Source: Oscillospiraceae bacterium (GTDB lineage Bacteria; Bacillota_A; Clostridia; Oscillospirales; Oscillospiraceae). Taken from it: a DNA stretch of 11,407 nt. The notes beneath the pieces are model-generated. The model saw only the letters and a list, made by a program, of their open reading frames with translations, was not told where the DNA came from and made no database searches. The translations under genes and the position numbers were made by a program. Shown piece after piece: positions 1 through 7,200 of this stretch (positions are counted from its first letter, which is position 1; the number at the start of each line of letters is the position of its first letter). The stretch spans positions 1 through 11,407 of the forward strand of contig JAFZOC010000020.1 of assembly GCA_017550765.1 (NCBI GenBank), written 5' to 3'.

Positions 1-2744
1 CAGAGGCGGACCGTACTCTCGTGGCCCACTTTGAAGAAGCAGGGACCTCTTATCCCCTGTGGCTTCGCGGCATTCAGGTGACGAGCAGGAACGCCGCCGA
101 CATTCTGGGCGACGGTACTGCGAAATACGAGGGCGACGCTTCCTCCAGGACCCTGACCCTCACCAACGCCGACATCCGCGGCGGCGTCCATTCTGCCTGG
201 TTAAATGATACCTTCGCGCTATACACAGAGGGCGTGGATCTGACCCTGGTGCTCTCCGGTCCCAACGTTGTGGTCGGGGGCACCTACGGGATCGCTGCGC
301 ATGACGCAAGCATGACGATCCAGGGCGACGGCAGTCTGGAGATCCAGGCCTCAAAATGCGGGATCCGTGTTGACGCAGAGCTCACGGTCACAGGGAGCTG
401 CTCCCTCGTTGTTTCCGCCGCCAACGGGCTTGTTTCCGATGCTGATATTACGATCGTGAACTGCAGCATCCAGACCGTCGATAGCAGTGCCTTCGGGATC
501 TCCTCCCTGGGTGCGATCACCATTGCGGGCAGCACCGTGGATGTCACGACCGACGGCTACGCGATCTCTGCGGAAAGCACTCTCACCATTGCGGGCAGCA
601 CGGTAGAGGCCACGACCAGCGCATATTACGGGATCGATAGCAATGATTCTATCGTCATCTCGGACAGCCGGGTGTCCTGCAGCGCAAAAAGATGTGCCTT
701 CTACGGAAAACAAGGGATCACGCTGGGCGAGGGGCTTGTCATTCTCGAGCCGGCCGGCGCTTCCATAGAAAACGGTATGATCTATGCAAACGGCGACCTT
801 GCGAACTATGTCGTCATCGGGCCGCCCTTGACGTCTGTGGCCTATGTGGACGCCCAGGGCAATGACATGGAGCCTGTGACAGAGTTCACCGTCGTTTCCG
901 CCGACAACACCGCCTGGAGCACAGGCTGGTATGTCGTGACGGCTGATACCCAGATCGACGGGCGCATCGGCGTCAGCGGCGATGTGGACCTGATCCTCTG
1001 CGACGGTGCTGTCCTGACCGCGGTCGACGGTATCAACGTGGGCGAGGGCAACGCCCTCACCATCTGGCAGCAGAGCGGCGGTACCGGCGGATTGACGATC
1101 AGCGGAGGAGGCGATCGCGGAGCCGGCTTAGGCGGCAACTATCGTCAAAGCGGCGGCACGATCACCATCAACGGCGGCGACCTCAGCGTCACCAATGGAC
1201 AGTATGCCGCGGCCATCGGCGGCGGTGAGACCGGCAGCGGCGGCACGATCACCATCAACGGCGGCACGATCAAAGCGATCTGCGGCAGGAGCGGTGGCTC
1301 CGGCATCGGCGGCGGCGGAAGCTATGGCGCCGGCGGCACGATCACCATCAACGGCGGTGCGGTCACGGCCCAGGGTGGAGAATCCGGATCCGGCATCGGC
1401 GGCGGCGATTTGGGCTCCGGCGGCACGATCACCATCCACGGCGGCACGGTCACGGCCAACGGCGGCAGACATGCCGCTGGTATTGGTGGCGGATATTATA
1501 ATCGTGCCGACTGCACGATCACCATCAATGGCGGTACCGTCACAGCCCAGGGTGGAGCAGCCGGGGCCGGCATCGGCGGCGGCAAATGGGGCATGGGCGG
1601 AAACGTCACCATCAGCGGCGGCACCGTCACAGCCACAGCGGGCTCCCTCACTCAGGCCATCGGCAAAGGATACGGTGGTCCCGACGAAGGCAGCCTGGAT
1701 CTCCCCGGTATGAGAGTCACCGATCCCGCCGGGACTCTGGCGGCGGACCGCATCGGCGCCTGCCGGGTCGTTGAAGGCAGCGTTACGCTGGAGCCCTGCC
1801 ATACCCACGAGTATGCACACGGATGCTGCAAGTGGTGCGGCGATATCGTTCTTGATGCTGTTCCCATCGTCTACGGCAAGAGCCTGAGCCTGAAGGGCAA
1901 GATCGCGCTGAACGTGTATCTGATCCTGCCGGAGTCTGTTACCGCGGATCCCGGTGCCTATGTCACCTTCGGCGGGGAGAAGCTGCTCGTCTCCTCTGCC
2001 AGGACCTCCGTTCAGGGGGACCAGACCTGCCATATCTTCACGATCTCCGTGAAGTTCGCCCAGCTCACCGAGAAGTTCACCGTGCGTCTCTTTGACGGCG
2101 AGGACGAGCTTCTGCCCTTGTTCGACAAAGAGCTCAACGATCATACCGAGACCGGCTACAGCTTCTGCGCCCAGGATTACATTGAGCAAGTCCGCGCCTC
2201 CAGCGACGACGCCCAGCTATTGGCTCTGGTCAACGCCCTGTCCGACGTGGGCAGTCTGGCCCAGCTCCAGTTCAACTATAACGTGGACAGCCGCGTGGAT
2301 GTCGTCGGCGATCTGGACAGCGTCACCGCAGAGATGCTCGCGCCTTACCAGCTGAGCCTGGAGACGAGGGAAGGCACCGGCATCAGCTACTACGGCTCCA
2401 GCCTGCTGCTGCAGGAGGAGACCGTCATCCGTCACTACTTCCGCCTGAATGGCGTCCCTCTCAGCCAGGTGACCTTCAAGGTGGACGGGAAGACGGTGCA
2501 GCCGGTGCAAAAGGGCAGATACTACTACATCGAGATCGGCGGGATCGTCGCAAAAGATCTGGACAAGAGCTTCCACGTGGTGGTGTCTACGAAGCTCGGC
2601 GACCTGGCTGTAAGTATGGACTACTGCGCTCTCAGCTATGTCTGGAAGAACTTCAGCAAGGGTGACGGCGACGATACGCTCCGCAGCCTGTTGAGAGCTC
2701 TGACGCTCTACAGCCAAGCGGCGGACGCCTATTTTGGCTCCTGA
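1..2744 (+). CDS. Secreted beta-helix protein with Gly-rich coils, 5'-truncated by window
   Basis: Probably an extracellular, non-enzymatic carbohydrate-binding or adhesive protein; at least 913 residues are visible. The frame is open from base 3 (EADRTLVAHF...), so the GTG at 21 is probably not the start; residue numbers below count from it. The first residues resemble the end of an InlB-type repeat (inference). Residues 11-55 carry the YPLW...GIQVTS.NAADILGDG motif that opens Cthe_2159-like carbohydrate-binding domains in gut Firmicutes. Residues 60-265 form beta-helix coils of about 22 residues (two TIAGSTV coils, 66 nt apart). Residues 274-360 are a conserved-looking WYVV / LILCDGA / LTI module. 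Residues 362-556 are seven GIGGG/TITINGG coils. Residues 593-608 are a Cys/His linker with CKWCG. Residues 613-907 are an unassigned C-terminal domain beginning SLSLKGKIALNVYL. No dockerin, LPXTG or SLH motif is seen. It ends FGS, TGA at 2742-2744, and is convergent with the next gene. Confidence 0.88.
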   Translation, partial: EADRTLVAHFEEAGTSYPLWLRGIQVTSRNAADILGDGTAKYEGDASSRTLTLTNADIRGGVHSAWLNDTFALYTEGVDLTLVLSGPNVVVGGTYGIAAHDASMTIQGDGSLEIQASKCGIRVDAELTVTGSCSLVVSAANGLVSDADITIVNCSIQTVDSSAFGISSLGAITIAGSTVDVTTDGYAISAESTLTIAGSTVEATTSAYYGIDSNDSIVISDSRVSCSAKRCAFYGKQGITLGEGLVILEPAGASIENGMIYANGDLANYVVIGPPLTSVAYVDAQGNDMEPVTEFTVVSADNTAWSTGWYVVTADTQIDGRIGVSGDVDLILCDGAVLTAVDGINVGEGNALTIWQQSGGTGGLTISGGGDRGAGLGGNYRQSGGTITINGGDLSVTNGQYAAAIGGGETGSGGTITINGGTIKAICGRSGGSGIGGGGSYGAGGTITINGGAVTAQGGESGSGIGGGDLGSGGTITIHGGTVTANGGRHAAGIGGGYYNRADCTITINGGTVTAQGGAAGAGIGGGKWGMGGNVTISGGTVTATAGSLTQAIGKGYGGPDEGSLDLPGMRVTDPAGTLAADRIGACRVVEGSVTLEPCHTHEYAHGCCKWCGDIVLDAVPIVYGKSLSLKGKIALNVYLILPESVTADPGAYVTFGGEKLLVSSARTSVQGDQTCHIFTISVKFAQLTEKFTVRLFDGEDELLPLFDKELNDHTETGYSFCAQDYIEQVRASSDDAQLLALVNALSDVGSLAQLQFNYNVDSRVDVVGDLDSVTAEMLAPYQLSLETREGTGISYYGSSLLLQEETVIRHYFRLNGVPLSQVTFKVDGKTVQPVQKGRYYYIEIGGIVAKDLDKSFHVVVSTKLGDLAVSMDYCALSYVWKNFSKGDGDDTLRSLLRALTLYSQAADAYFGS
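1105..1690 (+). repeat. In-frame tandem repeat encoding seven GIGGG/TITINGG coils
   Basis: The DNA word cacgatcaccatcaacgg or a close variant recurs at about 1157, 1244, 1337, 1424 and 1514, and in a diverged form (aacgtcaccatcagc) at 1602. The spacings are 87, 93, 87, 90 and 87 nt, all multiples of three. Each unit encodes about 29-31 residues of the form [S/A]G-x-GIGGG-x(4-8)-GG-TITI-[N/H]GG-TVTA-x-GG. This is a parallel beta-helix or glycine-loop pattern typical of large secreted Clostridia proteins. The first and last coils (GLGGN, AIGKG) are degenerate and probably act as caps. Confidence 0.85.
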
Positions 2745-2794
2745 TCCCCGGCCCCTCCTTTCTTCCGGGAAAAGAGGGATATATCTGTCCTGCA

Positions 2795-2840
2795 ACATGA
2801 AGTTCCCCCGAAAGCCTCGGCTTTCGGGGGAACTTCATGT
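2795..2840. terminator. Perfect 21-bp inverted repeat, candidate bidirectional terminator
   Basis: Arms 2795-2815 and 2820-2840 are perfectly complementary over 21 bp around a four-base ctcg loop closed by C-G. Each arm contains a run of five C or five G. It lies 50 bp past the stop of the plus-strand gene and about 320 bp past the stop of the minus-strand dockerin gene, between convergent genes, which suits termination from either side. There is no T-run on either side (plus continues gttctcctg, minus continues ttgcagg), so it is not a canonical intrinsic terminator. It could instead be an mRNA 3'-stabilising hairpin or a small palindromic element. A weaker bulged stem (2753-2761 with 2771-2778) precedes it. 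Confidence 0.55.
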
Positions 2841-3161
2841 GTTCTCCTGAAAAACACGATCCTCCAGGATCGCGTCCAGCAGGGCGACCTTCTCGATGCG
2901 CGAGGGCTTCCGCAGTACCCTATACCAGATCGAGCTCGACCCGGAGAGCTTTGAAAAAGCGGCATAGCACGACCTGTTGATCTGGCCCGGGACGCAAGAG
3001 ACGCCCACATCGAATGCCAGCTCCGGAAGAAGCTCGGCTCCAAGAAGCGGAGAAGGTCGCTGCATATTTGCGGAGAAGGACCGGCCGTCCTATAACGGGA
3101 GAGCAGATGCTCGCCTGGGGGGAAGAGGGCGGCGCAGAACTGATCCTAAGACGTCTGGGCA
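2841..3161. other. Convergent intergenic stretch with possible gene remnant
   Basis: No recognisable gene is present. Three consecutive plus-strand scraps in different frames look protein-like. The first is 2896-2967 (MREGFRSTLYQIELDPESFEKAA then stop, 23 residues). The second is about 2979-3045 (VDLARDARDAHIECQLRKKL). The third is an ATG-started 52-residue frame at 3014-3172 (ending MLAWGEEGGAELILRRLGIS-E), which overlaps the dockerin gene's 3' end by 11 bp. On the minus strand an ATG frame of 76 residues (2835-3065, ending LLDAILEDRVFQENT) stops inside the hairpin. None has a convincing ribosome binding site. The region may be a frameshifted relic or non-coding spacer; I cannot decide from sequence alone. 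Confidence 0.3.
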
Positions 3162-4193
3162 TCAGTGAATGACCACGCCCTGACCGCGGGCCTTGACATA
3201 TTTGGCGAGGAGCGTCACATCGGCGATGGTGATCAGGCCGTCGGGCCTGCCGTCCACATCGCCGGAGCCGGGCGCGATCTCCACGCCCTGGCCGCGGGCC
3301 TTGACATACTTCGCCAGCAGCGTCACATCGGCGATGGTGACCTTGCCGTCGCCGTTGACGTCGCCGCCGTGGGACGGGACCGTCAGGATCAGCTGGATCT
3401 CACCGCTGTGCCCTTCCGGATAGTACGGCGCCGAGTCCCGTAGCCACACGATCTTATACGTGATCGTAGCGGTATAGGTCCCGGGAAACTCAGCCCTGGC
3501 CGCGTTGAACGCGTCCGGATCCACATAGATCGCCAGCGGATGCTCTGCATCCGGATCCACGTTCCATGTATACCAGTAAAAAGATCTGCTGTACGTCCCG
3601 TCGGCAGGGTGGTCGCCGCCTGTGATCCCGAAAGGGATGCTCGGGCCAGGGCCGAACATCTCCCCTGGTACGGCTTCGAGATCGATCTCGATCCCGCCTG
3701 CGTCGAACAGCTCGACCTGTTCAGAGTACCAGACCGCGTCCGTATAGCCGCCGTGCGTCAGGGCGATGGTCGAAGGTCCAACGATACAGGCCCCATACGG
3801 GATATCGTACCACTCGCCGCCCCATACCGCGGTCAGTCTCGTGCTCGGTCCGTCCAGCCTGTGATAAACGTCTTCGCCGTCGCTCCAGCCGGCAAATCCC
3901 ACACCCTCTATCGGCGAGCTCCAGTCGCTCGGATACCAGCCCACGTCCGTCTTGAAGCCCATGGTCCCGTCGTCCTCGTAATAGAACTCGCAGTTCCCGG
4001 CGTTCTCACGGCCGGTGGGGATGGACCCCTGGAAAGCGCTGCTGAACGCAGCGCCGTAGCCTTCTCCTTGTCCGGGCACGAGAGTCACAGAGTACTCGAT
4101 GGCGCCCCGATCCGCGGCCGCTGCCGGGAGCGGCAGCAGGCTCAGGACCAGGATCAGAGAGACCAGGACGCTGCAGATCCGGTTTCCTTTCAT
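3162..4193 (-). CDS. Secreted type I dockerin protein, 343 aa
   Basis: An exported protein that should bind a type I cohesin through its C-terminal dockerin; what its N-terminal part binds or does is unknown. ATG at 4193 is chosen over the in-frame GTG at 4202 because GAGGTG (4200-4205), a good Shine-Dalgarno, sits 6 nt before the ATG and overlaps the GTG. Residues 1-27 are a signal peptide: Lys/Arg n-region, hydrophobic SVLVSLILVLSLLPLP core, AAAA then D, with cleavage likely around 26-27. Residues about 30-115 weakly resemble one InlB/Flg_new-type repeat (VTLVPGQGEG ... GFAGWSDGE ... RLTAVW). Residues 115-275 are unassigned, rich in Trp, Tyr and Pro. Residues 277-343 are a complete dockerin with two F-hands. 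It lies 81 bp downstream of the giant dockerin gene on the same strand, so it may share that transcript. Confidence 0.9.
   Translation of the reverse strand: MKGNRICSVLVSLILVLSLLPLPAAAADRGAIEYSVTLVPGQGEGYGAAFSSAFQGSIPTGRENAGNCEFYYEDDGTMGFKTDVGWYPSDWSSPIEGVGFAGWSDGEDVYHRLDGPSTRLTAVWGGEWYDIPYGACIVGPSTIALTHGGYTDAVWYSEQVELFDAGGIEIDLEAVPGEMFGPGPSIPFGITGGDHPADGTYSRSFYWYTWNVDPDAEHPLAIYVDPDAFNAARAEFPGTYTATITYKIVWLRDSAPYYPEGHSGEIQLILTVPSHGGDVNGDGKVTIADVTLLAKYVKARGQGVEIAPGSGDVDGRPDGLITIADVTLLAKYVKARGQGVVIH
3165..3365 (-). repeat. Type I dockerin module of the 343-aa protein
   Basis: Two F-hand calcium motifs. The first, DVNGDGKVTIAD, is a canonical 12-residue loop (ligands D1, N3, D5, D12). The second, DVDGRPDGLITIAD, has two extra residues between positions 4 and 7. 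Each is followed by the same helix, VTLLAKYVKARGQGV. The usual cohesin-recognition positions 10-11 are Ile-Ala in both halves, so the module is nearly two-fold symmetric, as expected for dual-mode binding. It ends VVIH at the very C-terminus. The repeated plus-strand DNA words are ccttgacata and gcgtcacatcggcgatggtga. Confidence 0.93.
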
Positions 4194-4199
4194 GTCGAA

Positions 4200-4205
4200 C
4201 ACCTC
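4200..4205 (-). promoter_or_regulatory. Ribosome binding site deciding the start of the 343-aa dockerin gene
   Basis: Read on the minus strand, GAGGTG is followed by six bases (ttcgac) and ATG. The alternative GTG codon at 4200-4202 lies inside this motif and has no comparable site ahead of it (gaatttgtgag), so the downstream ATG is preferred and gives a clean signal peptide. Confidence 0.7.
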
Positions 4206-4274
4206 ACAAATTCTTTTTCAAGCGTCTCGTCGCAGCTTCGTTTTCAACAGACGGACCGGCCGCGTCTGTGCGCA

Positions 4275-7200
4275 TCAGTGGATCGCCACGCCCTGGCCAT
4301 GGGCCTTGACGTATTTTGCCAGCAGCGTCACATCGGAGATGGTGATCTTGCCGTCGGCGCTGCCGTCCACATTGCCGGCGCCGGGCGCGATCGCCACGCC
4401 TTGGCCATGGGCCTTGACGTATTTCGCCAGCAGCGTCACATCCGCGATGGTGACCTTGCCGTCGCCGTTGATGTCGCCGCAGCGGTGCCAGTGCGCAACG
4501 AGGGTGACGTCCTCGGTGAAGACCGTTCCCGCCGTCACTGCGTCGCCCGCGGCGGTGAACCAGCCGTCAAAGCCGTAGGCTTCCAGGACGGGCGTCGGCA
4601 GCTCGCCCACGGGCTGCCCGAGGAGGATCTGCAGCGTGATCGGATCGACGGCGCCGTTGCCGGGATCGAGGGTAACGGTGATGTAGACGGCGTAGGACAC
4701 CCAGGTGATGTGGCCGCCGTAGTCCTGGAACATGTCCTCGGTCCAGCTCGCGTCCCCTGCGGGATAATACGCCGTGGCAGTGACGTCCCGGAAGGACGTG
4801 TCGTAGATCTGCGGCGCGGAGCCCTCAAAGGTGATGGTGGTCAGGGAAGAGCACTTGTCGAAGGCGCCACCGCCGATGACCGTCACGCATGCGGGGATGG
4901 TGATGTCCGTGAGAGAGCTGCACAGTTCGAAGGTGCTGCCCATAATGCGGGTCACCGTTGAGGGGATGCTGACACTTCTGAGCGCACTGCAGTTCTTAAA
5001 GACATAGCTGTTCATGGAAGTGAGGCCTTCAGGGAGGATCAGCTCGGTCAAGGATCCGCAGTTCATAAAGGCGGAGTCAAGGATCGACGTCACGGTGGAC
5101 GGGATGCCGATCTCCCAAAGCAGGGCGCAATCGCAGAACGCATTCTTTCCGATGGCGGTAAGGCCCTCGGGAAGGTCGGCGAAGGTAAGGACCGCGCAGC
5201 CGGCAAAGGCGTAATTGCCGAGCTTCGTGACGCCCTCTTCCACATAGAGCGCGGTGATACGGTCCAGGCTGTCCTTCCAGGGCGCGGGAGCGTCGCCGGT
5301 GTAGTTCCACATGGCCCCCGAGCCGCTGAGGCGGAGCGCGCCGTCCTGCAGGGTCCAGTACACGTTGTCGCCGCACTGGCCGCACCAGGGGATCCAGGTC
5401 AGGTGTCCGCCGTAGTTCTGGCGATCCTCCTCGGTCCAGGAGCCGTCGTCAGGATACCAGACCGTGGCGGTCACATTAGAGAAGGCGTCGGACTTGATGG
5501 TGCCGGGCGCGCCGCCCAAGAAGCTGATCTCCGTCAGATCGTTCGCGTTGGCAAAGCAGAACGTATTGATCTCGGTGACCGAGGCGGGAATGGTCACGGA
5601 GTCCAGATACTTGCTCCTATAGAAGGCATACCGGAACAGGCTGGTGACAGTGTCCGGGATCTCATAGCTCTCGCCTTCCCTGGCTGCAGGATAACAGATG
5701 AGCTCAGCCCTCTCGCCGTCGGTCAGCTTGAAGAGGACGCCGTCCTCGGAACAGAAAGCGGTATTGGCCGGGGACACCGTGATGGACTTGAGGGCATAGC
5801 AGTGTTCAAAAGAGCAGCCCATGGTCGCGCTTCCCATGGAAGCGGCGCCGCTGCCGATGGTCACGGTCTCCAAATTCGAACAGAACGAGAAGGCGCTGAA
5901 GCCGATCTCGGTCACGGAGTCGGGCACCGCGACTGTGGTCAGGGATGCGCAGTTCCGGAAGGCGCCGTTGCCGATGCGCGTGACGTCGCCGCCGATGGAG
6001 ACGGAGCCGATCTTCGAGCAGTGATCAAAGGCGTAATTGCCGATGGAGGTCACGCCATCGCGGATGAGCACCGAGGTGATGGAAGTGCGCAGGTCATACC
6101 AGGGCGCCTTTTCGTTGTTGGCCGTATAAGCATACATATCCCCGGCGCCGTAGACGGTCAGGACGCCGTCCTGCAGCTTCCAGTAGGCCGTTTCGCCGCA
6201 AAGGCCGCCGTTGATGCTCAGCGTGGCGCTGCGGGAACAGACGGTGATGCCGTAGACGCCGGTGGCGGCGCAGCGGAACAGCCGTCCGTCCATGTCCGGG
6301 GCGACGGCGATCTCCAGCGTCTCGCTGTTCGCGCCGGGCAGATCCGTCCAGGTCTCGCCGCCGTCGGCGCTGGACTGCCACTGCAGACGCAGGCGAGCGC
6401 CCTCGGCCACCACGGTGAAGACCGCCGTGTCCTCGATGGCGGCGGTGACGTTCGCCGGGCCTGAGAGGATATCGGGGTGGGCATAGCCGTTGATATCCAA
6501 ACTCTGATCGATGCGCAGCCTGTTCTCGCCGTCGGTGAAGGTGATCACCCAGTTCTCAATGCTGGGGCTCGTGTTCTCCAGCAGGTCCATGAGGATGGGG
6601 CAGCCGCTGATGTCCAGATCCTCCATGTCGTCCATCCAGTAGACGTCCAGGATGCGCAGATGCTCCTGCTGGCCCAGGGTCAGGGTGTCCAGACCGCTGG
6701 AATAGACCTGCAGTTCCTCCAGCGCGTCGCTCCCGGAAAGATCCAGGGAGATCAGGGCGTAGGTATCTGTGAGATGGACGGTCCGCAGCTCGCGCAAGCC
6801 GCTGATATCGAGGAACTCGAGGCAGTCCTGTCCGTTCAGTTCGATGGACCGCAGCGCCGTGTTCCGGCTCAGGTCCACGCGCTCAAGGGTGCCGTCATGG
6901 TATGTGAGCCTCTCCAGCGCGGTGAGGTACTCGATGCCCTCGAGACTGGCGATCTCCGTATCCTCGATGACGAGCTCCCTGGCCGCGGCGATCTCCGCCG
7001 GGGTGAGCCACTGGGTATGGTTCGTGTCGAAGAGCCGGCCGACCAGATCCAGGAAGAGCGGATCCGGGAAGTGGGTCACGTCTACGCTGATGCAGTCCGG
7101 CGTGAGGATCTCGGTGCTGATGTCCACGAAGAGCGTGTCGCCCAGGGGGCCGTCATACTTGACTTTTGTGCTCTGGGTGGTCTGCGTCCCGTTCTCATAG

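Noticed and set aside
21..23. GTG as the start of the plus-strand gene
   Set aside because: The frame is open upstream to the window edge, there is no ribosome binding site or signal peptide, and the sequence begins in the middle of a domain.
1105..1690. Regular repeats considered as a CRISPR array
   Set aside because: The units are imperfect, directly adjacent, in frame, and encode periodic protein. There are no unique spacers between identical repeats.
1128..2189. Minus-strand open frame of 353 codons
   Set aside because: It is a shadow of the Gly-rich coil repeats; the AAVDGDRAAG periodicity is simply the antisense of the TITINGG units.
3193..3305. TTGACA hexamers on the plus strand resembling -35 boxes (about 3193 and 3300)
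   Set aside because: They are the antisense of the KYVKA codons in the dockerin helices, and no suitably placed -10 box or plus-strand gene follows.
4247..4269. 7-bp stem (ACAGACG/CGTCTGT) with a 9-base loop between the two dockerin genes
   Set aside because: The stem is short and no T-run follows in the direction of transcription. It is not enough to call a terminator, so co-transcription remains open.
3540..4961. Plus-strand open frame of 473 codons across the two dockerin genes
   Set aside because: It is antisense to both well-supported minus-strand genes and their spacer. Its protein is a mirror of dockerin codons (repeated RQQRHIGDGDLAV), has no domain of its own, and arises from high G+C codon bias.
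5370..5390. WCGQC, similar to the thioredoxin active site WCGPC
   Set aside because: It is the junction between the two BspA blocks. The second Cys belongs to the CGDNVYW entry motif also seen at the first block, and there is no thioredoxin fold context.
5403..6464. Plus-strand open frame of 353 codons antisense to the BspA blocks
   Set aside because: It is a shadow of LRR_5 repeats, with no conserved motif and no initiation signal. The sense strand has unmistakable domain architecture.
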